From Prolixibacteraceae bacterium (GTDB taxonomy: Bacteria > Bacteroidota > Bacteroidia > Bacteroidales > Prolixibacteraceae), in contig JAIOZY010000024.1 in the NCBI GenBank assembly GCA_021740385.1, forward strand, positions 1-62,320: a stretch of 62,320 bases of DNA, written 5' to 3'. The position numbers were made by a program, and so were the translations under genes. Shown in pieces: positions 34,410-41,911 of the stretch; the first letter of the stretch is position 1, and each line of letters opens with the position of its first letter. Under the pieces are notes generated by a model. It had not been told where the DNA came from, made no database searches, and saw nothing but the letters and a program-made list of their open reading frames with translations.

Positions 34410-34901
34410 TCAGTTTAAATCAATGTCCTTTATTAACTCGTCAACAAGTTTTTCATGGCGTTTTTTGTCGTCCATGTCGGCATGGACAACCTTTGTTGCA
34501 ATTTCGATTGAAAGTGTTGCAATTTGGTTTTTCATTTCGACCAATGCCGCTTCCCGCTCACGGGCAATGCTTTTCCGGGCTTCTTCCAACAATTTCTTTG
34601 CTTCGGCGCTTGCCGTATCTTTGGCTGTAGTAATTATATTGTCTCGTTGGTCTATGCCCGCTTTCAATATTTTTTCTTTTTCCTGCCGGGCCGCCGAAAT
34701 AATTGCTTCCTGTTCATCTTTCAGGTTCTGTAGTTTTTTTTCTGCCTCGGAAGCAGCGGAAAGTGAACTCTCAACCGATTGTTCGCGGTCTTCCAATGCT
34801 TTCAATAAAGGTTTCCATGCAAATTTTGACAGGATATAAAAGACAATAATAAATACAATTGAAACCCAGATTATTGTTCCTAAATGCGGTAACAGAAACA
34901 T
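34410..34901 (-). CDS. atpF: ATP synthase Fo b subunit
   Basis: A 163-residue b subunit: one N-terminal membrane helix (LGTIIWVSIVFIIVFYIL) followed by a long charged helix that forms the peripheral stalk (ALEDREQSVESSLSAASEAE and onward). It is separated from atpE by 72 bases, the largest gap among atpB-to-atpG, and that gap holds a terminator-like hairpin. Confidence 0.96.
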   Translation of the reverse strand: MFLLPHLGTIIWVSIVFIIVFYILSKFAWKPLLKALEDREQSVESSLSAASEAEKKLQNLKDEQEAIISAARQEKEKILKAGIDQRDNIITTAKDTASAEAKKLLEEARKSIAREREAALVEMKNQIATLSIEIATKVVHADMDDKKRHEKLVDELIKDIDLN

Positions 34902-34925
34902 ATTCTTTGTTTTTAAGTTAATCTG

Positions 34926-34966
34926 AAAAAAGCGCTGCCTGCCGGCAATCCCGGAACAGGCAGCGC
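34926..34966 (-). terminator. Internal terminator/attenuator between atpE and atpF
   Basis: On the transcript, GCGCTGCCTG pairs perfectly with CAGGCAGCGC (plus-strand 34932-34941 and 34957-34966), with an inner CCGG/CCGG stem. Six T's follow directly (34931-34926). It begins 7 bases after the atpE stop. A partial terminator would leave more atpB-E transcript than atpF-G, and the stem would also protect the atpE 3' end from exonucleases. The structure is clear; efficiency is unknown. Confidence 0.75.
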
Positions 34967-34973
34967 AATAATT

Positions 34974-35219
34974 TTAAAACAAGGCCAAAAGGGCACAAAC
35001 AATAACAGCAAGGAATGATACCCCTTCGATAAACGCGGAAACCACAATAAGGTTTGAACGGATATCGGAGCTTGCTTCGGGTTGGCGGGCAATTGCTTCC
35101 ATTGCAGCAGTACCTATTTTACCAATACCGTAAGCAGCAGCCATCGCAGCTAATCCTGCACCTAACCCGGCACTTAATTTTCCAAGGGCTAATTCAGCCA
35201 AAATAATTAACATTGTCAT
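34974..35219 (-). CDS. atpE: ATP synthase Fo c subunit (rotor ring)
   Basis: An 81-residue two-helix hairpin. The polar loop is ARQPEASSDIR and the ion-carrying carboxylate is Glu in SAFIEGVSFLAVIV in helix 2. The residue after this Glu is Gly, and the helix 1 position that is Gln in sodium-type rings is Ile, so proton rather than sodium coupling is likely (inference from known sodium-ring ligands). Helix 1 is rich in Gly and Ala, as needed for ring packing. It lies 17 bases after atpB. Confidence 0.96.
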   Translation of the reverse strand: MTMLIILAELALGKLSAGLGAGLAAMAAAYGIGKIGTAAMEAIARQPEASSDIRSNLIVVSAFIEGVSFLAVIVCALLALF

Positions 35220-35236
35220 AGTTGTACAATTTAATA

Positions 35237-36289
35237 TTAATGTTCACTTTCGGCGGTTGCCATACCAAAGTATGAAGCCGATAAAAGTGTAAAAATATAT
35301 GCCTGTATAAATGAGACCAAAACATCAAGCATCACCATGAATACCGAAAAAATAATGGTAACCACCGAAGTTCCTGCCCCCGCTACCGGGCCAAGCATGA
35401 TTGACATGATGAAGATTAATGAGGTTAAAACAGCAACAATAATATGTCCGGCAAACATGTTTGCAAAAAGCCTGATCATTAAAACAATAGGCTTTATAAA
35501 CATGCCGGCAATTTCGATAATGGGCATTAACGGTATCGGCAACTTCATAAAAATGGGCACATTGGGGTTAATAATGTGTTTCCAGTAATTTTTGTTCCCG
35601 CTAATGGATGTAATGATAAATGTAAACGCAGCCAGCGTAAGGGTAACGGCAATGTTACCGGTAATGTTAAAACCCAGTGGCAAAATTAAACCAAAGAGGT
35701 TTGCTGCCAGTATAAAATGAAACAATGTAAGCAAAAAAGGCATGAAGCGTTTATAATGCTTGCCTATAAAGGGTTTTGCTACTTCGTCGCGTATAAACAA
35801 AACAAGCGGTTCAACAAGGTTTTGTAAACCGCGCGGGGGTTTCATGGGGTCGGCAATGGTTCGTTTAGATCCACGGATGAATAAAATGGAAATAATTATT
35901 GAAACAATGATAGCACCCAAAACGGTTTTGGTAAATGATAAGTCGAAAGGTACAAACTCGGTTCCGTCTTCAAGCACTTCAACAATTTTCCCATCGTTTT
36001 TTCCGCCCTTTGCCTGTTTAAATTTGAAACCTTCGTCGTGTTGGTGAAACTTGTTCGACATGAAAACATGCCACCCCGAATGTTTGCTGTGTAGTATTAC
36101 CGGGAGTGGTACTGAATAATGTTTTTCGCCTATTGTGAAAAAGTGCCACTCGTAAGAATCGTTTACATGCCCAAAAATGTAATCAACAGCATTAAACTCC
36201 TCATGCTCATTGCTATCGCTTGCATACAAACTACCGGAAAACAACCCGATAAAAAATGTAATGCAAAATAATACTTTTATAAACCTCAT
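35237..36289 (-). CDS. atpB: ATP synthase Fo a subunit
   Basis: A 350-residue a subunit with the family's channel helices in the C-terminal half. The essential arginine lies in MIRLFANMFAGHIIVAV. The N-terminal 110 residues form an extra region with a signal-peptide-like start (FCITFFIGLFSGSLYAS) and a His-rich soluble segment (SKHSGWHVF, KFHQHDEGF), an extension typical of Bacteroidota AtpB. A -7 promoter element lies just upstream. Confidence 0.96.
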   Translation of the reverse strand: MRFIKVLFCITFFIGLFSGSLYASDSNEHEEFNAVDYIFGHVNDSYEWHFFTIGEKHYSVPLPVILHSKHSGWHVFMSNKFHQHDEGFKFKQAKGGKNDGKIVEVLEDGTEFVPFDLSFTKTVLGAIIVSIIISILFIRGSKRTIADPMKPPRGLQNLVEPLVLFIRDEVAKPFIGKHYKRFMPFLLTLFHFILAANLFGLILPLGFNITGNIAVTLTLAAFTFIITSISGNKNYWKHIINPNVPIFMKLPIPLMPIIEIAGMFIKPIVLMIRLFANMFAGHIIVAVLTSLIFIMSIMLGPVAGAGTSVVTIIFSVFMVMLDVLVSFIQAYIFTLLSASYFGMATAESEH

Positions 36290-36309
36290 ATTCTCCTAAA
36301 ATCGAAGAT

Positions 36310-36317
36310 CAAAAATA
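36310..36317 (-). promoter_or_regulatory. Candidate -7 element of the atpBEFHAG operon
   Basis: Minus-strand TATTTTTG (36317-36310) is an exact TAnnTTTG match 20 bases before the atpB ATG. No convincing -33 box. Confidence 0.45.
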
Positions 36318-36362
36318 ACTAATTATGAGCGCAATCCTATTAATTTGGGACGAAAAATAACA

Positions 36363-36755
36363 TTAATTTGACTTGGATTCGTTTATCAAATTCATAACCG
36401 ATTTCACCTCATATACAGCATAAGCTACATACAGAATGAGGTATACAATTAGAAATATTACAGCATTTTCCTCGTCTACAATAATGTATAAAACGCCAAA
36501 AATGATATACACAAACATTTTGATGAGGGAAAGCATCATGAATTTAAAGCTGAATTTTGAGATATCTTTTTTAGAGATGAGGAGCATAAAATGATGCAGG
36601 ATTAATGTAGAGATATAATAAAACAACAAGACAAAAGGAAGGATCATCAAAAAGTATTGTTTGAATACGGTGAGAAAAAACAAAGTCCCAATGGCCAGTA
36701 TAACAAGCGTATACACTGTAAGCCCTTTAATGAATTTTGAAAAATTTTTTTCCAT
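36363..36755 (-). CDS. Small membrane protein upstream of atpB (AtpI-like position)
   Basis: A 130-residue protein with about four membrane helices (LTVYTLVILAIGTLFFLTVF, MILPFVLLFYYISTLILH, SLIKMFVYIIFGVLYIIV, AVIFLIVYLILYVAYAVYE). No catalytic motif is seen. The start is placed at ATG 36755 (MEKNFSKF) rather than 36779, because the extra eight residues look untypical. Its place directly before atpB is that of AtpI-like assembly proteins; the sequence alone does not prove the relation. Confidence 0.75.
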   Translation of the reverse strand: MEKNFSKFIKGLTVYTLVILAIGTLFFLTVFKQYFLMILPFVLLFYYISTLILHHFMLLISKKDISKFSFKFMMLSLIKMFVYIIFGVLYIIVDEENAVIFLIVYLILYVAYAVYEVKSVMNLINESKSN

Positions 36756-36807
36756 AACATTAAAGCACGGGTTTTGCATTCAAAACCTATGTCATATTAG
36801 TTAGTTT

Positions 36808-37161
36808 CTATTTATCCTTCCCCTGCTTCATTGAACAGGTTCCCGAGAAAACAGCTCCGGGTTCAATCAACAATTTTGCTGTTTTTATTTCTCCCTCGTA
36901 TTTTGCTGTTGCTTTAAGGGAGAGCAACTCCTGAACGTCAATTTTTCCGGTCAAACTTCCTTCAATTTCGGCAGCTTTACAAACCACCTCGCCATTAATT
37001 GCACCGCCTGGTCCAATAATCAACCTTCCGCCGGTTTTCAGGTTACCGGTTAACGAACCGTCAACCCTGATATCCGATTCTGTAATTATATCGCCTTTTA
37101 CAGAAGTTGATTTGGCAACCAGGTTAACCGATGCCAGGTTTATTTCAGGTGTTTTTGCCAT
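36808..37161 (-). CDS. Bactofilin (polymer-forming cytoskeletal protein)
   Basis: A 117-residue bactofilin. The core is a right-handed beta-helix of repeated six-residue turns: STSVKGDIITESDIRVDGSL, GRLIIGPGGAINGEVVCKAA, AEIEGSLTGKI, and TAKYEGEIKTAKLLIEPGAV. Short disordered ends flank it. Bactofilins polymerise into filaments without nucleotides and scaffold cell-wall or membrane processes. The start is placed at ATG 37161 (MAKTPEIN), because a good promoter lies at 37182-37212, inside the longer alternative frame. It is the first gene of the run into the ATP synthase genes. Confidence 0.92.
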   Translation of the reverse strand: MAKTPEINLASVNLVAKSTSVKGDIITESDIRVDGSLTGNLKTGGRLIIGPGGAINGEVVCKAAEIEGSLTGKIDVQELLSLKATAKYEGEIKTAKLLIEPGAVFSGTCSMKQGKDK

Positions 37162-37181
37162 TTTCTGTTTATTTAGGAGAA

Positions 37182-37212
37182 CAAATGTAATAAAAAGCAT
37201 TTATCAACTCAA
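37182..37212 (-). promoter_or_regulatory. Promoter of the bactofilin gene
   Basis: On the minus strand, TTG (37212-37210), a 20-base spacer, then TACATTTG (37189-37182), an exact -7 match. The transcript would start about 14 bases before the ATG at 37161. Confidence 0.55.
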
Positions 37213-37254
37213 CTTTTATTGCTGAATACCGCAGCTTTAAATTAGAAAAAAAGC

Positions 37255-37283
37255 ATAAAAAAATCCTGCTTATAGCAGGATTT
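37255..37283 (-). terminator. Terminator of yceD-rpmF
   Basis: On the minus strand AAATCCTGC pairs with GCAGGATTT (plus 37261-37269 and 37275-37283), followed by a run of T's (37263-37257). It lies 30 bases after the rpmF stop. Confidence 0.85.
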
Positions 37284-37313
37284 ATCAAAAAATATGTTTT
37301 CGAAACGTTTTTT

Positions 37314-37499
37314 CTAAACAGTAACTTCTTTTTCAATCGCCAATTTTCCGCGGTAATAACCGCATTCGGGACATACTGTGTGGTACTTCACCGCTGCTCC
37401 GCAATTGGAACACGAAGATATAGTTGCCGGAGTAGCTTTATAGTGGGTTCTGCGTTTATCCCTCCTTGTGCGCGAAATTCTGTGCTTTGGATGTGCCAT
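37314..37499 (-). CDS. rpmF: 50S ribosomal protein L32
   Basis: A 61-residue L32. The N-terminus is basic (MAHPKHRISRTRRDKRRTHY) and a four-cysteine zinc ribbon follows (CSNCGAAV and CPECGYYRG), so this is the zinc-binding form. It lies 13 bases after the DUF177 gene, the conserved yceD-rpmF pair. Confidence 0.97.
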   Translation of the reverse strand: MAHPKHRISRTRRDKRRTHYKATPATISSCSNCGAAVKYHTVCPECGYYRGKLAIEKEVTV

Positions 37500-37512
37500 C
37501 TCAATACTTTAT

Positions 37513-38061
37513 TTACTGGTTATTTAATAATTTTCTTAACTCGCTCCACCTGTCATCAATCTCTTCACCGGGTTTTTCGTCATCTTCATCGATCAGGTAG
37601 TTATTTAACTTGGTAACCATTTCGGGGTTACACAAACTTTTTCCGTTTTTATCCCTTCCATGAACCCGTTTTGCCGGCAACCCCAACACAACCTGTTCGT
37701 ACAGGTACTGTGCTATGTTAACCTGGTGTTCTTCAAAAGGCACAACCATAATTTCATCGCTCAACATCTCTTCTTCAATGCCAAACTTCACATAAAACTC
37801 ACTTTTGTTGTCCACCTTTTGATTGAACGTTTCGAGGCAACGATCGCAAATCAATTCAACGGTTCCTTTCAGGGCAACGTCAAATTTCAAAAGGGTTTCC
37901 TGCCTGGTTAACTTTACAATTGCATCCAGTTTTCCCTCGCTAATTTCACTGCCTTCGAACATATTGAAAAACAGGTTGTCAATTTCAAAATTGAAAAAAT
38001 GTTCACCGTTTTTCAACCCTTTAAATGCAATCACATATTTTGAACGATAATTCATTGCCAT
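37513..38061 (-). CDS. yceD: YceD/DUF177 family protein
   Basis: A 182-residue DUF177 protein with the conserved core LICDRCLETFNQKVDNKS. Members are linked to 23S rRNA maturation, from work on plant and E. coli homologs. The C-terminal region ends in DDRWSELRKLLN, typical of Bacteroidota members. ATG 38055 is an alternative start. It precedes rpmF in the usual arrangement and has a -7 element just upstream. Confidence 0.92.
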   Translation of the reverse strand: MAMNYRSKYVIAFKGLKNGEHFFNFEIDNLFFNMFEGSEISEGKLDAIVKLTRQETLLKFDVALKGTVELICDRCLETFNQKVDNKSEFYVKFGIEEEMLSDEIMVVPFEEHQVNIAQYLYEQVVLGLPAKRVHGRDKNGKSLCNPEMVTKLNNYLIDEDDEKPGEEIDDRWSELRKLLNNQ

Positions 38062-38074
38062 TTAAAAAGTTTTG

Positions 38075-38082
38075 CAAAAGTA
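38075..38082 (-). promoter_or_regulatory. Candidate -7 element of yceD-rpmF
   Basis: Minus-strand TACTTTTG (38082-38075) is an exact TAnnTTTG match 13 bases before the ATG at 38061. Confidence 0.45.
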
Positions 38083-38162
38083 TAAAAAAATGATAAACCT
38101 TTAAATTTTTTCGTTCTTTTTCGAAAAAACCATCAATTATTATATCCGGCCAAAATTACTGA

Positions 38163-38420
38163 TTATTTTTTTAGCCGGTTGCGCCGTTGTAAACGTACAA
38201 AAAAAACAAACGAAACGAGCGAAGCCAAAAACAACAGCGATACAAGCACAAGGGCACCTATAATTGTGTAATATTTCCATTGTTCCAGGTCGCTTTGCTG
38301 GCCTTTTGTTAAAAATGTAAATACAATAAATGCTTCGCAAAAAAAGGTAACGATAAGAGCACCAACATTTAGCTTCAACAATATTTTGGTATCGAGGTTG
38401 CTGAAAATATTTTTCTTCAT
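38163..38420 (-). CDS. Small two-helix membrane protein, unknown
   Basis: An 85-residue protein with two membrane helices (LNVGALIVTFFCEAFIVFTF and TIIGALVLVSLLFLASLVSF), a short polar loop (LTKGQQSDLEQWKY) and a basic tail (RLQRRNRLKK). No family is recognised. It lies downstream of the sensor kinase on the same strand with a 66-base gap, so co-transcription is possible. Its codon use looks normal for the region, and the membrane pattern supports a real gene. Confidence 0.65.
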   Translation of the reverse strand: MKKNIFSNLDTKILLKLNVGALIVTFFCEAFIVFTFLTKGQQSDLEQWKYYTIIGALVLVSLLFLASLVSFVFFVRLQRRNRLKK

Positions 38421-38486
38421 TTCAAAAAATCTTTAAAATATTAATTGCCCATTGAAAACATAAAGCCTCAAAAAACACCGGTTTCA

Positions 38487-39650
38487 TCACATTTGGCGTT
38501 TCAAAATAATCCTAAAAGTGGTGGCCTCATTGGGTTCTGAACTTTTTAGAAATATTTTTCCATTGTGATATATTTCAATAATTCTTTTCGAAAGCGATAA
38601 TCCCAGTCCCCAACCCCTTTTCTTTGTTGTAAAACCGGGTTGGAATATGGTTTTGAATTTCGATTTTGCAATACCTTTCCCGTTATCCGAAACATCGATA
38701 ATTACATCGTTGCCTTTTTCAAAAACGGCAAACGATATAATCCCTTTGTTATTTTCAAGGGCATCAATCGAATTTCGTACCAGGTTTTCAATTACCCAGC
38801 TAAACAATGATGATGACAGGGGAACGAAAAGTTCCATTGATTCATTGAAGGCATAGTTGAATTCCACCTTTTTCGAAACGCGTGTTTTGAGGTACGAAAT
38901 GGAATTTATGAGTACCGGGTAGATGTTTTCGGGAAATAGCTCAGGTGCAGAACCGATTTTGGAAAAACGTTCGGTAATTTTTTCCAGCCGGTTGGTGTCT
39001 TTTTCCAGTTCGGTAATAATTTCCCCATCGGTATTTTTCTCCTTCAATATTTCCACCCAGGCAAGTAACGATGAAATGGGGGTGCCAAGCTGATGGGCCG
39101 TTTCTTTGGCCATGCCAATCCAAACAAGGTTTTGTTCGGCATTGCGGGCCGAGCTGAAAGCAATGTAAGCCACAACAATAAACAGCACAATAACAAGCAG
39201 TTGAAAAACAGGATAATACCGTAGTTTTACCAGCAACGACGACTCGCGGTAATAAAGGTATTGTTTCACCCCTTCGCCAAGATCGATAACGATGGGTTCC
39301 TGCCGGTCTTTCATTTTTTCCAGTTCGCGTGCCAGTACCCGCTTCCTGTTATTCTCATTGTATTCAATGTTTTTGTCGACGTAAATCTGGCCACTATCGC
39401 CGGTAAGTATAATGGGTACCGTTCTGTTGGTAACCGAAATTTGCTCGAGAAAATGGGTCATTTCGCTGTTCAGGTTGTTGCTGGTAGCAATTATCCGTAT
39501 GGCATCGGCCCACCGCTCAACTTTTATATGCTCTTCTTCCGACACCTCTTTGACAAGCTTATTGGTATAAAGCAGCGAACCTATGCCAATAATTATTGCC
39601 ACAATGAAGATAATCTGTTTCCAACGACGCTTTTTGTAGTATATGTCCAC
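38487..39650 (-). CDS. Membrane sensor histidine kinase
   Basis: A 387-residue kinase. One N-terminal membrane helix (IIFIVAIIIGIGSLLYTN) and a second near residue 155 (LLVIVLFIVVAYIAFSS) enclose a periplasmic sensor of about 110 residues. The phosphorylated His is in ETAHQLGTPISSLLAW; the ATPase domain has N box ENLVRNSIDAL, G1 DVSDNGKGI and G2 GWGLGLSLSKRI. The start is placed at GTG 39650 (VDIYYKKRRW): the frame continues to an ATG at 39740, but that stretch is extremely T-rich and would put about 30 unusual residues before the membrane helix. No response regulator is adjacent. It lies downstream of dxs on the same strand. Confidence 0.85.
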   Translation of the reverse strand: MDIYYKKRRWKQIIFIVAIIIGIGSLLYTNKLVKEVSEEEHIKVERWADAIRIIATSNNLNSEMTHFLEQISVTNRTVPIILTGDSGQIYVDKNIEYNENNRKRVLARELEKMKDRQEPIVIDLGEGVKQYLYYRESSLLVKLRYYPVFQLLVIVLFIVVAYIAFSSARNAEQNLVWIGMAKETAHQLGTPISSLLAWVEILKEKNTDGEIITELEKDTNRLEKITERFSKIGSAPELFPENIYPVLINSISYLKTRVSKKVEFNYAFNESMELFVPLSSSLFSWVIENLVRNSIDALENNKGIISFAVFEKGNDVIIDVSDNGKGIAKSKFKTIFQPGFTTKKRGWGLGLSLSKRIIEIYHNGKIFLKSSEPNEATTFRIILKRQM

Positions 39651-39747
39651 GATAGTAAGTTTTGGGTTAAAACGTGTTAAAAATAAAAAAGATATGACAT
39701 GAACGGAACAAACCTTCGCGATAAAAAAAAATAAAACCACTTACAGT

Positions 39748-41646
39748 TTATTCTTTGCTCAGCACATTTGCAATTGTTTTCAAAATCCCATCCTTGTCGA
39801 ACCCGCATTCACGGTACAATTCTTCGGGCTTTCCATGCTCGACAAACCGGTCGGTAACTCCGAGTTTTGTTACCCGGGCATTGTAGTTATGCTCGTTAAT
39901 GAATTCAACAACAGCGCTACCCATTCCCCCCTTTAACGTGCCATCCTCAACGGTTATTATATTTTTAAAACGCGAACATGCTTCATGCAACAAATCTTCA
40001 TCGAGCGGCTTTACAAACCGCAAGTCGTAATGAGCAACCCATTCCGGTTTTTCATATTCCTCAATAGCCTGGGTAACAAAGTTACCGGGGTGTCCAATTG
40101 ATATAACGGCAATCTTACTGCCCTCCTTCAACAAACGGCCTTTCCCAATTTGAATTTCTTCCATCGGGATGCGCCATTTTTTCATCACCCCCCTACCCCT
40201 TGGATAGCGAATGACAAAAGGCCCGGCGGGTTGAATTTGTGCTGTATATAGAAGATTTCTAAATTCACGCTCGTTCATGGGTGACGCAATGGTTATGTTG
40301 GGAACACACTGCATAAAAGCCATGTCGAAAACACCGTGGTGTGTAGCACCGTCGGAGCCAACCAGCCCGCCACGGTCGAAGCATAAGATCACGGGCAGGT
40401 TTTGAAGGGCTATATCGTGTATAATTTGATCGTATGCCCGCTGCGAAAATGTTGAATAGATGTTGCAAAACGGAATCAGTCCAGATTTGGCCAGACCTGC
40501 AGCAAAAGTTGCCGCATGTTGTTCGGCAATGCCAACATCAAAAACCCTGTCGGGCATCTCTTTTTTCATAATGCTCAGCGAACTGCCTGTGAGCATGGCG
40601 GGCGTTATGGCTACAATTTTATTGTTTGCACGGGCCAGCTCAAGCATTGTTTCCCCAAAAACCAATTGGTAAAGGGGCGGTTCATCGCCATTGGTACTAA
40701 TAATTGGCGTGCCTGTTTGCCTGTCGAAACGGCCGGGTGCATGAAACAGGGTTTGGTTGTTTTCGGCCGGATGAAACCCTTTTCCCTTTTTGGTAATGAT
40801 GTGCAACAATTTGGGTCCGGGTATTTTTTTAAGTTGCTTTAAAATTTTCAACAACATCCCCAAATCGTGCCCGTCAACCGGCCCGAAATAGCGGATGTCC
40901 ATTGCTTCAAACAGGTTACTTTCGTTAAGGAGGAACGATTTGGTTGAATACTCAATTTTTTGAACAGCTTTACGTGTTTTACGGCCAACCCGTCTGAACA
41001 TGCCCAAAAAATTCCAAACCCGTTCCTTTAGTTTATTATATGTTTCTGATGTTGAAATTGTTACCAGGTACCTGCTCAGTGCGCCCACGTTGGGGTCAAT
41101 AGCCATGTTGTTGTCATTCAATATTATGAGCATGTCGGGATTGTTTGTACTGGCATTGTTTAAGGCCTCAAAAGCCATTCCCCCGGTTAAAGCCCCATCG
41201 CCAATAACAGCCACAATTTTCTTTTGGTCGTTTTTTAACTTGTTGGCCATAGCCATACCCAAAGCAGCCGAAATTGAAGTTGAAGAATGCCCCACGCCAA
41301 ATGAATCGTAAATGCTCTCTTTGGGCGAAGGAAAACCGCTTATTCCTTTGTATTTCCGGTTTGTATTAAAAACATCCCTGCGGCCGGTAAGTATTTTATG
41401 GCCATAAGCCTGATGGCCTACATCCCACACGAGCAAATCGTCGGGTGTATTGTACACGTAATGCAAGGCAACGGTAAGTTCAACAACCCCTAAACTGGCA
41501 CCAAAATGACCCGGGTTTTCCGAAACAACATCTATAATGAAATCCCTCAACTCGTTGCAAACATCCTGCAGCTTACTTTCGGGCAATTTTCTTAAATCAG
41601 CGGGCGAATCAATTTGTTTTAGCAATTTGTATTTTTCTTCTCTCAT
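39748..41646 (-). CDS. dxs: 1-deoxy-D-xylulose-5-phosphate synthase
   Basis: A 632-residue thiamine-diphosphate enzyme that makes DXP from pyruvate and glyceraldehyde 3-phosphate, the entry step of the MEP isoprenoid pathway. The ThDP motif is GDGALTGGMAFEALNNA with the later NDNNMAI; the His-rich SENPGHFGASLGVVELTVAL is at the start; the transketolase C-terminal half has GIAEQHAATFAAGLAKSG and DRGGLVGSDGATHHGVFD. Full length. The sensor kinase follows on the same strand. Confidence 0.97.
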   Translation of the reverse strand: MREEKYKLLKQIDSPADLRKLPESKLQDVCNELRDFIIDVVSENPGHFGASLGVVELTVALHYVYNTPDDLLVWDVGHQAYGHKILTGRRDVFNTNRKYKGISGFPSPKESIYDSFGVGHSSTSISAALGMAMANKLKNDQKKIVAVIGDGALTGGMAFEALNNASTNNPDMLIILNDNNMAIDPNVGALSRYLVTISTSETYNKLKERVWNFLGMFRRVGRKTRKAVQKIEYSTKSFLLNESNLFEAMDIRYFGPVDGHDLGMLLKILKQLKKIPGPKLLHIITKKGKGFHPAENNQTLFHAPGRFDRQTGTPIISTNGDEPPLYQLVFGETMLELARANNKIVAITPAMLTGSSLSIMKKEMPDRVFDVGIAEQHAATFAAGLAKSGLIPFCNIYSTFSQRAYDQIIHDIALQNLPVILCFDRGGLVGSDGATHHGVFDMAFMQCVPNITIASPMNEREFRNLLYTAQIQPAGPFVIRYPRGRGVMKKWRIPMEEIQIGKGRLLKEGSKIAVISIGHPGNFVTQAIEEYEKPEWVAHYDLRFVKPLDEDLLHEACSRFKNIITVEDGTLKGGMGSAVVEFINEHNYNARVTKLGVTDRFVEHGKPEELYRECGFDKDGILKTIANVLSKE

Positions 41647-41853
41647 CTCGTCTTAAAAATGGCTTGCTAATATACAATATCTTCTGCACTTTTGTTCATT
41701 CAATACGTTTCACCAAAGCCTCGTCGCCGGGGTAAAAAACATCGGAACAATAAATTCAACACACAAGACACTGTAACACAGAAATTAAAAAAAATCAGAC
41801 CTTCATCTTGCACAAAATAAGCTTTTGATGAACAAATATCTGATCATAAAAAA

Positions 41854-41861
41854 TAAATTTG
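41854..41861 (+). promoter_or_regulatory. Candidate -7 element of the OmpA lipoprotein gene
   Basis: TAAATTTG is an exact TAnnTTTG match 50 bases before the chosen ATG at 41912. The nearest TTTG (41824-41827) is 26 bases upstream, somewhat far. The position argues against the longer frame beginning at 41825. Confidence 0.4.
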
Positions 41862-41911
41862 CACATAAATGTGTTATTAACGTAAATGACAACCATAAAA
41901 TTTTAAGAGCG

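Noticed and set aside
39651-39740. ATG start of the sensor kinase at 39740
   Set aside because: The extra 30 residues come from a very T-rich stretch and precede the expected first membrane helix; GTG 39650 fits better, although this is not certain.
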